Source: Cylicocyclus nassatus (Eukaryota > Nematoda > Chromadorea > Rhabditida > Strongylidae). From it: a stretch of DNA of 64,000 nt. Made by a program: the position numbers and the translations under genes. Location of the stretch: the NCBI GenBank assembly GCA_958299035.1, contig CATQJL010000001.1:28871521-28935520 (forward strand), given 5' to 3'. Below are positions 9,867 through 23,230 of the stretch, one piece after another (the first letter of the stretch is position 1; every line of letters starts with the position of its first letter). The notes beneath the pieces were generated by a model. The model was given only the letters and a program-made list of their open reading frames with translations. It did not search any database and was not told the DNA's origin.

Positions 9867-12110
9867 GCGTTCGTGGTGTAATGGTCAGCATGGATGCCTT
9901 CCAAGCATTCGACGGGGGTTTGATTCCCCCCGAACGCATTCGTTTTGCAGGCCAACCACGATATAGGGTGTGAATGCGAAACAGATAGCTTTGCGCCATG
10001 AACGTCTACGTAGTTTGAAGGAACTGCTAACAAGCGTTCGTGGTGTAATGGTCAGCATGGATGCCTTCCAAGCATTCGACGGGGGTTCGATTCCCCCCGA
10101 ACGCATTCGTTTTGCAGGCCAACCACGATATAGGGTGTGAATGCGAAACAGATAGCTTTGCGCCATGAACGTCTACGTAGTTTGAAGGAACTGCTATCAC
10201 GCGTTAGTGGTGTAATGGTCAGCATGGATGCCTTCCAAGCATTCGACTGGGGTTCGATTCCCCCCGAACGCATTCGTTTTGCAAGCCAACCACGATATAG
10301 GGTGTGAATGCGAAACAGATACCTTTGCGCCATGAACGTCTACGTAGTTTGAAGGAACTGCTATCAAGCGTTCGTGGTGTAATGGTCAGCATGGATGCCT
10401 TCCAAGCATTCGACGGGGGTTCGATTCCCCCCGAACGCATTCGTTTTGCAGGCCAACCACGATATAGGGTGTGAATGCGAAACAGATAGCTTTGCGCCAT
10501 GAACGTCTACGTAGTTTGAAGGAACTGCTATCACGCGTTCGTGGTGTAATGGTCAGCATGGATGCCTTCCAAGCATTCGACTGGGGTTCGATTCCCCCCG
10601 AACGCATTCGTTTTGCAAGGCAACCACGATGTAGGGTGTGAATGCGAAACAGATACCTTTGCGCCATGAACGTCTACGTAGTTTGAAGGAACTGCTATCA
10701 AGCGTTCGTGGTGTAATGGTCAGCATGGATGCCTTCCAAGCATTCGACGGGGGTTCGATTCCCCCCGAACGCATTCGTTTTGCAGGCCAACCACGATATA
10801 GGGTGTGAATGCGAAACAGATAGCTTTGCGCCATGAACGTTTGCGTAGTTTGAAGGAACTGCTATCACGCGTTCGTGGTGTAATGGTCAGCATGGATGCC
10901 TTCCAAGCATTCGACGGGGGTTCGATTCCCCCCGAACGCATTCGTTTTGCAGGCCAACCACGATATAGGGTGTGAATGCGAAACAGATAGCTTTGCGCCA
11001 TGAACGTCTACGTAGTTTGAAGGAACTGCTAACAAGCGTTCGTGGTGTAATGGTCAGCATGGATGCCTTCCAAGCATTCGACGGGGGTTCGATTCCCCCC
11101 GAACGCATTCGTTTTGCAGGCCAACCACGATATAGGGTGTGAATGCGAAACAGATAGCTTTGCGCCATGAACGTCTACGTAGTTTGAAGGAACTGCTAAC
11201 AAGCGTTCGTGGTGTAATGGTCAGCATGGATGCCTTCCAAGCATTCGACGGGGGTTCGATTCCCCCCGAACGCATTCGTTTTGCAGGCCAACCACGATAT
11301 AGGGTGTGAATGCGAAACAGATAGCTTTCCGCCATGAACGTCTACGTAGTTTGAAGGAACTGCTATCACGCGTTCGTGGTGTAATGGTCAGCATGGATGC
11401 CTTCCAAGCATTCGACGGGGGTTCGATTCCCCCCGAACGCATTCGTTTTGCAGGCCAACCACGATATAGGGTGTGAATGCGAAACAGATAGCTTTGCGCC
11501 ATGAACGTCTACGTAGTTTGAAGGAACTGCTATCACGCGTTCGTGGTGTAATGGTCAGCATGGATGCCTTCCAAGCATTCGACTGGGGTTCGATTCCCCC
11601 CGAACGCATTCGTTTTGCAAGCCAACCACGATATAGGGTGTGAATGCGAAACAGATACCTTTGCGCCATGAACGTCTACGTAGTTTGAAGGAACTGCTAT
11701 CAAGCGTTCGTGGTGTAATGGTCAGCATGGATGCCTTCCAAGCATTCGACGGGGGTTCGATTCCCCCCGAACGCATTCGTTTTGCAGGCCAACCACGATA
11801 TAGGGTGTGAATGCGAAACAGATAGCTTTGCGCCATGAACGTTTGCGTAGTTTGAAGGAACTGCTATCACGCGTTCGTGGTGTAATGGTCAGCATGGATG
11901 CCTTCCAAGCATTCGACGGGGGTTCGATTCCCCCCGAACGCATTCGTTTTGCAGGCCAACCACGATATAGGGTGTGAATGCGAAACAGATAGCTTTGCGC
12001 CATGAACGTCTACGTAGTTTGAAGGAACTGCTATCACGCGTTCGTGGTGTAATGGTCAGCATGGATGCCTTCCAAGCATTCGACTGGGGTTCGATTCCCC
12101 CCCGAACGCA
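9867..12110 (+). tRNA. Run of 14 tRNA-Gly(UCC) genes from 9867, step 167
   Basis: Starts are 9867 + 167n for n = 0 to 13. Genes 9867 (C56T, base 9921) and 10201 (C6A) repeat the mutations of 8864 and 9198 exactly 1003 bp later. Gene 12038 has seven C and ends the run. Confidence 0.92.
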
Positions 12111-12205
12111 TTCGTTTTGCAAGGCAACCACGATGTAGGGTGTGAATGCGAAACAGATACCTTTGCGCCATGAACGTCTACGTAGTTTGAAGGAACTGCT
12201 ATCAA

Positions 12206-14616
12206 GCGTTCGTGGTGTAATGGTCAGCATGGATGCCTTCCAAGCATTCGACGGGGGTTCGATTCCCCCCGAACGCATTCGTTTTGCAGGCCAACCACGA
12301 TATAGGGTGTGAATGCGAAACAGATAGCTTTGCGCCATGAACGTTTGCGTAGTTTGAAGGAACTGCTATCACGCGTTCGTGGTGTAATGGTCAGCATGGA
12401 TGCCTTCCAAGCATTCGACGGGGGTTCGATTCCCCCCGAACGCATTCGTTTTGCAGGCCAACCACGATATAGGGTGTGAATGCGAAACAGATAGCTTTGC
12501 GCCATGAACGTCTACGTAGTTTGAAGGAACTGCTAACAAGCGTTCGTGGTGTAATGGTCAGCATGGATGCCTTCCAAGCATTCGACGGGGGTTCGATTCC
12601 CCCCGAACGCATTCGTTTTGCAGGCCAACCACGATATAGGGTGTGAATGCGAAACAGATAGCTTTCCGCCATGAACGTCTACGTAGTTTGAAGGAACTGC
12701 TATCACGCGTTCGTGGTGTAATGGTCAGCATGGATGCCTTCCAAGCATTCGACGGGGGTTCGATTCCCCCCGAACGCATTCGTTTTGCAGGCCAACCACG
12801 ATATAGGGTGTGAATGCGAAACAGATAGCTTTGCGCCATGAACGTCTACGTAGTTTGAAGGAACTGCTAACAAGCGTTCGTGGTGTAATGGTCAGCATGG
12901 ATGCCTTCCAAGCATTCGACGGGGGTTCGATTCCCCCCGAACGCATTCGTTTTGCAGGCCAACCACGATATAGGGTGTGAATGCGAAACAGATAGCTTTG
13001 CGCCATGAACGTCTACGTAGTTTGAAGGAACTGCTATCACGCGTTCGTGGTGTAATGGTCAGCATGGATGCCTTCCAAGCATTCGACTGGGGTTCGATTC
13101 CCCCCGAACGCATTCGTTTTGCAAGCCAACCACGATATAGGGTGTGAATGCGAAACAGATACCTTTGCGCCATCAACGTCTACGTAGTTTGAAGGAACTG
13201 CTATCAAGCGTTCGTGGTGTAATGGTCAGCATGGATGCCTTCCAAGCATTCGACGGGGGTTCGATTCCCCCCGAACGCATTCGTTTTGCAGGCCAACCAC
13301 GATATAGGGTGTGAATGCGAAACAGATAGCTTTGCGCCATGAACGTTTGCGTAGTTTGAAGGAACTGCTATCACGCGTTCGTGGTGTAATGGTCAGCATG
13401 GATGCCTTCCAAGCATTCGACGGGGGTTCGATTCCCCCCGAACGCATTCGTTTTGCAGGCCAACCACGATATAGGGTGTGAATGCGAAACAGATAGCTTT
13501 GCGCCATGAACGTCTACGTAGTTTGAAGGAACTGCTAACAAGCGTTCGTGGTGTAATGGTCAGCATGGATGCCTTCCAAGCATTCGACGGGGGTTCGATT
13601 CCCCCCGAACGCATTCGTTTTGCAGGCCAACCACGATATAGGGTGTGAATGCGAAACAGATAGCTTTGCGCCATGAACGTCTACGTAGTTTGAAGGAACT
13701 GCTATCACGCGTTCGTGGTGTAATGGTCAGCATGGATGCCTTCCAAGCATTCGACTGGGGTTCGATTCCCCCCGAACGCATTCGTTTTGCAAGCCAACCA
13801 CGATATAGGGTGTGAATGCGAAACAGATACCTTTGCGCCATGAACGTCTACGTAGTTTGAAGGAACTGCTATCAAGCGTTCGTGGTGTAATGGTCAGCAT
13901 GGATGCCTTCCAAGCATTCGACGGGGGTTCGATTCCCCCCGAACGCATTCGTTTTGCAGGCCAACCACGATATAGGGTGTGAATGCGAAACAGATAGCTT
14001 TGCGCCATGAACGTCTACGTAGTTTGAAGGAACTGCTATCACGCGTTCGTGGTGTAATGGTCAGCATGGATGCCTTCCAAGCATTCGACTGGGGTTCGAT
14101 TCCCCCCGAACGCATTCGTTTTGCAAGCCAACCACGATATAGGGTGTGAATGCGAAACAGATACCTTTGCGCCATGAACGTCTACGTAGTTTGAAGGAAC
14201 TGCTATCAAGCGTTCGTGGTGTAATGGTCAGCATGGATGCCTTCCAAGCATTCGACGGGGGTTCGATTCCCCCCGAACGCATTCGTTTTGCAGGCCAACC
14301 ACGATATAGGGTGTGAATGCGAAACAGATAGCTTTGCGCCATGAACGTTTGCGTAGTTTGAAGGAACTGCTATCACGCGTTCGTGGTGTAATGGTCAGCA
14401 TGGATGCCTTCCAAGCATTCGACGGGGGTTCGATTCCCCCCGAACGCATTCGTTTTGCAGGCCAACCACGATATAGGGTGTGAATGCGAAACAGATAGCT
14501 TTGCGCCATGAACGTCTACGTAGTTTGAAGGAACTGCTATCACGCGTTCGTGGTGTAATGGTCAGCATGGATGCCTTCCAAGCATTCGACTGGGGTTCGA
14601 TTCCCCCCCGAACGCA
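12206..14616 (+). tRNA. Run of 15 tRNA-Gly(UCC) genes from 12206, step 167
   Basis: Starts are 12206 + 167n for n = 0 to 14. Unit types repeat those of the previous run in the same order over several units. Gene 14544 has G49T with seven C. Confidence 0.93.
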
Positions 14617-14711
14617 TTCGTTTTGCAAGGCAACCACGATGTAGGGTGTGAATGCGAAACAGATACCTTTGCGCCATGAACGTCTACGTAGTTTGAAGGA
14701 ACTGCTATCAA

Positions 14712-15953
14712 GCGTTCGTGGTGTAATGGTCAGCATGGATGCCTTCCAAGCATTCGACGGGGGTTCGATTCCCCCCGAACGCATTCGTTTTGCAGGCCAA
14801 CCACGATATAGGGTGTGAATGCGAAACAGATAGCTTTGCGCCATGAACGTTTGCGTAGTTTGAAGGAACTGCTATCACGCGTTCGTGGTGTAATGGTCAG
14901 CATGGATGCCTTCCAAGCATTCGACGGGGGTTCGATTCCCCCCGAACGCATTCGTTTTGCAGGCCAACCACGATATAGGGTGTGAATGCGAAACAGATAG
15001 CTTTGCGCCATGAACGTCTACGTAGTTTGAAGGAACTGCTAACAAGCGTTCGTGGTGTAATGGTCAGCATGGATGCCTTCCAAGCATTCGACGGGGGTTC
15101 GATTCCCCCCGAACGCATTCGTTTTGCAGGCCAACCACGATATAGGGTGTGAATGCGAAACAGATAGCTTTCCGCCATGAACGTCTACGTAGTTTGAAGG
15201 AACTGCTATCACGCGTTCGTGGTGTAATGGTCAGCATGGATGCCTTCCAAGCATTCGACGGGGGTTCGATTCCCCCCGAACGCATTCGTTTTGCAGGCCA
15301 ACCACGATATAGGGTGTGAATGCGAAACAGATAGCTTTGCGCCATGAACGTCTACGTAGTTTGAAGGAACTGCTAACAAGCGTTCGTGGTGTAATGGTCA
15401 GCATGGATGCCTTCCAAGCATTCGACGGGGGTTCGATTCCCCCCGAACGCATTCGTTTTGCAGGCCAACCACGATATAGGGTGTGAATGCGAAACAGATA
15501 GCTTTGCGCCATGAACGTCTACGTAGTTTGAAGGAACTGCTATCACGCGTTCGTGGTGTAATGGTCAGCATGGATGCCTTCCAAGCATTCGACTGGGGTT
15601 CGATTCCCCCCGAACGCATTCGTTTTGCAAGCCAACCACGATATAGGGTGTGAATGCGAAACAGATACCTTTGCGCCATGAACGTCTACGTAGTTTGAAG
15701 GAACTGCTATCAAGCGTTCGTGGTGTAATGGTCAGCATGGATGCCTTCCAAGCATTCGACGGGGGTTCGATTCCCCCCGAACGCATTCGTTTTGCAGGCC
15801 AACCACGATATAGGGTGTGAATGCGAAACAGATAGCTTTGCGCCATGAACGTCTACGTAGTTTGAAGGAACTGCTATCACGCGTTCGTGGTGTAATGGTC
15901 AGCATGGATGCCTTCCAAGCATTCGACTGGGGTTCGATTCCCCCCCGAACGCA
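14712..15953 (+). tRNA. Run of 8 tRNA-Gly(UCC) genes from 14712, step 167
   Basis: Starts are 14712 + 167n for n = 0 to 7. Gene 15881 has G49T with seven C. The order of unit types matches that seen from 12206. Confidence 0.93.
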
Positions 15954-16048
15954 TTCGTTTTGCAAGGCAACCACGATGTAGGGTGTGAATGCGAAACAGA
16001 TACCTTTGCGCCATGAACGTCTACGTAGTTTGAAGGAACTGCTATCAA

Positions 16049-19000
16049 GCGTTCGTGGTGTAATGGTCAGCATGGATGCCTTCCAAGCATTCGACGGGGG
16101 TTCGATTCCCCCCGAACGCATTCGTTTTGCAGGCCAACCACGATATAGGGTGTGAATGCGAAACAGATAGCTTTGCGCCATGAACGTTTGCGTAGTTTGA
16201 AGGAACTGCTATCACGCGTTCGTGGTGTAATGGTCAGCATGGATGCCTTCCAAGCATTCGACGGGGGTTCGATTCCCCCCGAACGCATTCGTTTTGCAGG
16301 CCAACCACGATATAGGGTGTGAATGCGAAACAGATAGCTTTGCGCCATGAACGTCTACGTAGTTTGAAGGAACTGCTAACAAGCGTTCGTGGTGTAATGG
16401 TCAGCATGGATGCCTTCCAAGCATTCGACGGGGGTTCGATTCCCCCCGAACGCATTCGTTTTGCAGGCCAACCACGATATAGGGTGTGAATGCGAAACAG
16501 ATAGCTTTGCGCCATGAACGTCTACGTAGTTTGAAGGAACTGCTATCACGCGTTCGTGGTGTAATGGTCAGCATGGATGCCTTCCAAGCATTCGACTGGG
16601 GTTCGATTCCCCCCGAACGCATTCGTTTTGCAAGCCAACCACGATATAGGGTGTGAATGCGAAACAGATACCTTTGCGCCATGAACGTCTACGTAGTTTG
16701 AAGGAACTGCTATCAAGCGTTCGTGGTGTAATGGTCAGCATGGATGCCTTCCAAGCATTCGACGGGGGTTCGATTCCCCCCGAACGCATTCGTTTTGCAG
16801 GCCAACCACGATATAGGGTGTGAATGCGAAACAGATAGCTTTGCGCCATGAACGTTTGCGTAGTTTGAAGGAACTGCTATCACGCGTTCGTGGTGTAATG
16901 GTCAGCATGGATGCCTTCCAAGCATTCGACGGGGGTTCGATTCCCCCCGAACGCATTCGTTTTGCAGGCCAACCACGATATAGGGTGTGAATGCGAAACA
17001 GATAGCTTTGCGCCATGAACGTCTACGTAGTTTGAAGGAACTGCTAACAAGCGTTCGTGGTGTAATGGTCAGCATGGATGCCTTCCAAGCATTCGACGGG
17101 GGTTCGATTCCCCCCGAACGCATTCGTTTTGCAGGCCAACCACGATATAGGGTGTGAATGCGAAACAGATAGCTTTGCGCCATGAACGTCTACGTAGTTT
17201 GAAGGAACTGCTATCACGCGTTCGTGGTGTAATGGTCAGCATGGATGCCTTCCAAGCATTCGACTGGGGTTCGATTCCCCCCGAACGCATTCGTTTTGCA
17301 AGCCAACCACGATATAGGGTGTGAATGCGAAACAGATACCTTTGCGCCATGAACGTCTACGTAGTTTGAAGGAACTGCTATCAAGCGTTCGTGGTGTAAT
17401 GGTCAGCATGGATGCCTTCCAAGCATTCGACGGGGGTTCGATTCCCCCCGAACGCATTCGTTTTGCAGGCCAACCACGATATAGGGTGTGAATGCGAAAC
17501 AGATAGCTTTGCGCCATGAACGTCTACGTAGTTTGAAGGAACTGCTATCACGCGTTCGTGGTGTAATGGTCAGCATGGATGCCTTCCAAGCATTCGACTG
17601 GGGTTCGATTCCCCCCGAACGCATTCGTTTTGCAAGCCAACCACGATATAGGGTGTGAATGCGAAACAGATACCTTTGCGCCATGAACGTCTACGTAGTT
17701 TGAAGGAACTGCTATCAAGCGTTCGTGGTGTAATGGTCAGCATGGATGCCTTCCAAGCATTCGACGGGGGTTCGATTCCCCCCGAACGCATTCGTTTTGC
17801 AGGCCAACCACGATATAGGGTGTGAATGCGAAACAGATAGCTTTGCGCCATGAACGTTTGCGTAGTTTGAAGGAACTGCTATCACGCGTTCGTGGTGTAA
17901 TGGTCAGCATGGATGCCTTCCAAGCATTCGACGGGGGTTCGATTCCCCCCGAACGCATTCGTTTTGCAGGCCAACCACGATATAGGGTGTGAATGCGAAA
18001 CAGATAGCTTTGCGCCATGAACGTTTGCGTAGTTTGAAGGAACTGCTATCACGCGTTCGTGGTGTAATGGTCAGCATGGATGCCTTCCAAGCATTCGACG
18101 GGGGTTCGATTCCCCCCGAACGCATTCGTTTTGCAGGCCAACCACGATATAGGGTGTGAATGCGAAACAGATAGCTTTGCGCCATGTACGTCTACGTAGT
18201 TTGAAGGAACTGCTAACAAGCGTTCGTGGTGTAATGGTCAGCATGGATGCCTTCCAAGCATTCGACGGGGGTTCGACTCCCCCCGAACGCATTCGTTTTG
18301 CAGGCCAACCACGATATAGGGTGTGAATGCGAAACAGATAGCTTTGCGCCATGAACGTCTACGTAGTTTGAAGGAACTGCTATCACGCGTTCGTGGTGTA
18401 ATGGTCAGCATGGATGCCTTCCAAGCATTCGACTGGGGTTCGATTCCCCCCGAACGCATTCGTTTTGCATGCCAACCACGATATAGGGTGTGAATGCGAA
18501 ACAGATACCTTTGCGCCATGAACGTCTACGTAGTTTGAAGGAACTGCTATCAAGCGTTCGTGGTGTAATGGTCAGCATGGATGCCTTCCAAGCATTCGAC
18601 GGGGGTTCGATTCCCCCCGAACGCATTCGTTTTGCAGGCCAACCACGATATAGGGTGTGAATGCGAAACAGATAGCTTTGCGCCATGAACGTTTGCGTAG
18701 TTTGAAGGAACTGCTATCACGCGTTCGTGGTGTAATGGTCAGCATGGATGCCTTCCAAGCATTCGACGGGGGTTCGATTCCCCCCGAACGCATTCGTTTT
18801 GCAGGCCAACCACGATATAGGGTGTGAATGCGAAACAGATAGCTTTGCGCCATGAACGTTTGCGTAGTTTGAAGGAACTGCTATCACGCGTTCGTGGTGT
18901 AATGGTCAGCATGGATGCCTTCCAAGCATTCGACGGGGGTTCGATTCCCCCCGAACGCATTCGTTTTGCAGGCCAACCACGATATAGGGTGTGAATGCGA

Positions 19001-19292
19001 AACAGATAGCTTTGCGCCATGAACGTCTACGTAGTTTGAAGGAACTGCTAACAAGCGTTCGTGGTGTAATGGTCAGCATGGATGCCTTCCAAGCATTCGA
19101 CGGGGGTTCGATTCCCCCCGAACGCATTCGTTTTGCAGGCCAACCACGATATAGGGTGTGAATGCGAAACAGATAGCTTTGCGCCATGAACGTCTACGTA
19201 GTTTGAAGGAACTGCTAACAAGCGTTCGTGGTGTAATGGTCAGCATGGATGCCTTCCAAGCATTCGACGGGGGTTCGATTCCCCCGAACGCA
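16049..19292 (+). tRNA. Run of 20 tRNA-Gly(UCC) genes from 16049, step 167
   Basis: Starts are 16049 + 167n for n = 0 to 19. Consensus and G49T genes are interspersed. Gene 18220 has T-loop TTCGACT. The last gene, 19222, has five C after the T loop (71 nt), so the acceptor or T stem lacks one pair. Confidence 0.92.
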
Positions 19293-19796
19293 TTCGTTTT
19301 GCAGGCCAACCACGATATAGGGTGTGAATGCGAAACAGATAGCTTTCCGCCATGAACGTCTACGTAGTTTGAAGGAACTGCTATCACGCGTTCGTGGTGT
19401 AATGGTCAGCATGGATGCCTTCCAAGCATTCGACGGGGGTTCGATTCCCCCCGAACGCATTCGTTTTGCAGGCCAACCACGATATAGGGTGTGAATGCGA
19501 AACAGATAGCTTTGCGCCATGAACGTCTACGTAGTTTGAAGGAACTGCTATCACGCGTTCGTGGTGTAATGGTCAGCATGGATGCCTTCCAAGCATTCGA
19601 CGGGGGTTCGATTCCCCCCGAACGCATTCGTTTTGCAGGCCAACCACGATATAGGGTGTGAATGCGAAACAGATAGCTTTGCGCCATGAACGTCTACGTA
19701 GTTTGAAGGAACTGCTAACAAGCGTTCGTGGTGTAATGGTCAGCATGGATGCCTTCCAAGCATTCGACGGGGGTTCGATTCCCCCCGAACGCATTC

Positions 19797-19801
19797 TTTT
19801 T
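19797..19801 (+). terminator. Strengthened T5 terminator
   Basis: A G-to-T change in the trailer of gene 19722-19793 extends the terminator to five T, which usually stops Pol III more efficiently than four. Confidence 0.8.
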
Positions 19802-20556
19802 GCAGGCCAACCACGATATAGGGTGTGAATGCGAAACAGATAGCTTTCCGCCATGAACGTCTACGTAGTCTGAAGGAACTGCTATCACGCGTTCGTGGTG
19901 TAATGGTCAGCATGGATGCCTTCCAAGCATTCGACGGGGGTTCGATTCCCCCCGAACGCATTCGTTTTGCAAGCCAACCACGATATAGGGTGTGAATGCG
20001 AAACAGATAGCTTTGCGCCATGAACGTTTACGTAGTTTGAAGGAACTGCTATCACGCGTTCGTGGTGTAATGGTCAGCATGGATGCCTTCCAAGCATTCG
20101 ACGGGGGTTCGATTCCCCCCGAACGCATTCGTTTTGCAGGCTAACCACGATATAGGGTGTGAATGCGAAACAGATAGCTTTGCGCCATGAACGTCTACGT
20201 AGTTTGAAGGAACTGCTATCACGCGTTCGTGGTGTAATGGTCAGCATGGATGCCTTCCAAGCATTCGACGGGGGTTCGATTCCCCCCGAACGCATTCGTT
20301 TTGCAGGCCAACCACGATATAGGGTGTGAATGCGAAACAGATAGCTTTGCGCCATGAACGTCTACGTAGTTTGAAGGAACTGCTATCACGCGTTCGTGGT
20401 GTAATGGTCAGCATGGATGCCTTCCAAGCATTCGACGGGGGTTCGATTCCCCCCGAACGCATTCGTTTTGCAGGCCAACCACGATATAGGGTGTGAATGC
20501 GAAACAGATAGCTTTCCGCCATGAACGTCTACGTAGTTTGAAGGAACTGCTATCAC

Positions 20557-20628
20557 GCGTTCGTGGTGTAATGGTGAGCATGGATGCCTTCCAAGCATTC
20601 GACGGGGGTCCGATTCCCCCCGAACGCA
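20557..20628 (+). tRNA. tRNA-Gly(UCC) with T55C in the B box
   Basis: Base 20610 is C, replacing the invariant T55 (the pseudouridine site), and the D loop reads AATGGTGA. Both the B box and the D-loop/T-loop contact are affected, so it is a probable inactive copy. Confidence 0.85.
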
Positions 20629-22227
20629 TTCGTTTTGCAGGCCAACCACGATATAGGGTGTGAATGCGAAACAGATAGCTTTGCGCCATGAACGTCTACG
20701 TAGTTTGAAGGAACTGCTATCACGCGTTCGTGGTGTAATGGTCAGCATGGATGCCTTCCAAGCATTCGACGGGGGTTCGATTCCCCCCGAACGCATTCGT
20801 TTTGCAGGCCAACCACGATATAGGGTGTGAATGCGAAACAGGTAGCTTTGCGCCATGAACGTCTACGTAGTTTGAAGGAACTGCTATTAAGCGTTCGTGG
20901 TGTAATGGTCAGCATGGATGCCTTCCAAGCATTCGACGGGGGTTCGATTCCCCCCGAACGCATTCGTTTTGCAGGCCAACCACGATATAGGGTGTGAATG
21001 CGAAACAGGTAGCTTTGCGCCATGAACGTCTACGTAGTTTGAAGGAACTGCTATCAAGCGTTCGTGGTGTAATGGTCAGCATGGATGCCTTCCAAGCATT
21101 CGACGGGGGTTCGATTTCCCCCGAACGCATTCGTTTTGCAGGCCAACCACGATATAGGGTGTGAATGCGAAACAGATAGCTTTGCGCCATGAACGTCTAC
21201 GTAGTTTGAAGGAACTGCTAACAAGCGTTCGTGGTGTAATGGTCAGCATGGATGCCTTCCAAGCATTCGACGGGGGTTCGATTCCCCCCGAACGCATTCG
21301 TTTTGCAGGCCAACCACGATATAGGGTGTGAATGCGAAACAGATAGCTTTGCGCCATGAACGTCTACGTAGTTTGAAGGAACTGCTATCACGCGTTCGTG
21401 GTGTAATGGTCAGCATGGATGCCTTCCAAGCATTCGACGGGGGTTCGATTCCCCCCGAACGCATTCGTTTTGCAGGCCAACCACGATATAGGGTGTGAAT
21501 GCGAAACAGGTAGCTTTGCGCCATGAACGTCTACGTAGTTTGAAGGAACTGCTATTAAGCGTTCGTGGTGTAATGGTCAGCATGGATGCCTTCCAAGCAT
21601 TCGACGGGGGTTCGATTCCCCCCGAACGCATTCGTTTTGCAGGCCAACCACGATATAGGGTGTGAATGCGAAACAGGTAGCTTTGCGCCATGAACGTCTA
21701 CGTAGTTTGAAGGAACTGCTATCAAGTGTTCGTGGTGTAATGGTCAGCATGGATGCCTTCCAAGCATTCGACGGGGGTTCGATTTCCCCCGAACGCATTC
21801 GTTTTGCAGGCCAACCACGATATAGGGTGTGAATGCGAAACAGATAGCTTTGCGCCATGAACGTCTACGTAGTTTGAAGGAACTGCTAACAAGCGTTCGT
21901 GGTGTAATGGTCAGCATGGATGCCTTCCAAGCATTCGACGGGGGTTCGATTCCCCCCGAACGCATTCGTTTTGCAGGCCAACCACGATATAGGGTGTGAA
22001 TGCGAAACAGATAGCTTTGCGCCATGAACGTCTACGTAGTTTGAAGGAACTGCTATCACGCGTTCGTGGTGTAATGGTCAGCATGGATGCCTTCCAAGCA
22101 TTCGACTGGGGTTCGATTCCCCCCCGAACGCATTCGTTTTGCAAGCCAACCACGATATAGGGTGTGAATGCGAAACAGATAGCTTTGCGCCATGAACGTC
22201 TACGTAGTTTGAAGGAACTGCTATCAC

Positions 22228-23135
22228 GCGTTCGTGGTGTAATGGTCAGCATGGATGCCTTCCAAGCATTCGACTGGGGTTCGATTCCCCCCGAACGCAT
22301 TCGTTTTGCAAGCCAACCACGATATAGGGTGTGAATGCGAAACAGATACCTTTGCGCCATGAACGTCTACGTAGTTTGAAGGAACTGCTATCAAGCGTTC
22401 GTGGTGTAATGGTCAGCATGGATGCCTTCCAAGCATTCGACGGGGGTTCGATTCCCCCCGAACGCAATCGTTTTGCAGGCCAACCACGATATAGGGTGTG
22501 AATGCGAAACAGATAGCTTTCCGCCATGAACGTCTACGTAGTTTGAAGGAACTGCTATCACGCGTTCGTGGTGTAATGGTCAGCATGGATGCCTTCCAAG
22601 CATTCGACGGGGGTTCGATTCCCCCCGAACGCATTCGTTTTGCAGGCCAACCACGATATAGGGTGTGAATGCGAAACAGATAGCTTTGCGCCATGAACGT
22701 CTACGTAGTTTGAAGGAACTGCCAACAAGCGTTCGTGGTGTAATGGTCAGCATGGATGCCTTCCAAGCATTCGACGGGGGTTCGATTCCCCCCGAACGCA
22801 TTCGTTTTGCAGGCCAACCACGATATAGGGTGTGAATGCGAAACAGATAGCTTTCCGCCATGAACGTCTACGTAGTTTGAAGGAACTGCTATCACGCGTT
22901 CGTGGTGTAATGGTCAGCATGGATGCCTTCCAAGCATTCGACGGGGGTTCGATTTCCCCCGAACGCATTCGTTTTGCAGGCCAACCACGATATAGGGTGT
23001 GAATGCGAAACAGATAGCTTTGCGCCATGAACGTCTACGTAGTTTGAAGGAACTGCTAACAAGCGTTCGTGGTGTAATGGTCAGCATGGATGCCTTCCAA
23101 GCATTCGACTGGGGTTCGATTCCCCCCCGAACGCA
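22228..23135 (+). tRNA. Run of 6 tRNA-Gly(UCC) genes from 22228, step 167
   Basis: Starts are 22228 + 167n for n = 0 to 5. Gene 22896 has C61T. Gene 23063 has G49T with seven C. The run is the first copy of a 1003-bp duplication, sharing CTGCCAACAA before a gene with the next run. Confidence 0.93.
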
Positions 23136-23230
23136 TTCGTTTTGCAAGCCAACCACGATATAGGGTGTGAATGCGAAACAGATAGCTTTGCGCCATGAAC
23201 GTCTACGTAGTTTGAAGGAACTGCTATCAC

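Larger units (their letters stand above)
19388..22132 (+). tRNA. Run of 17 tRNA-Gly(UCC) genes from 19388, step 167
   Basis: Starts are 19388 + 167n for n = 0 to 16. Gene 19722 is followed by a five-T terminator (19797-19801). Gene 20557 has T55C. Genes 21058 and 21726 have C61T and belong to a 668-bp duplicated block; 21726 also has C2T. Gene 22060 has seven C. Confidence 0.92.
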
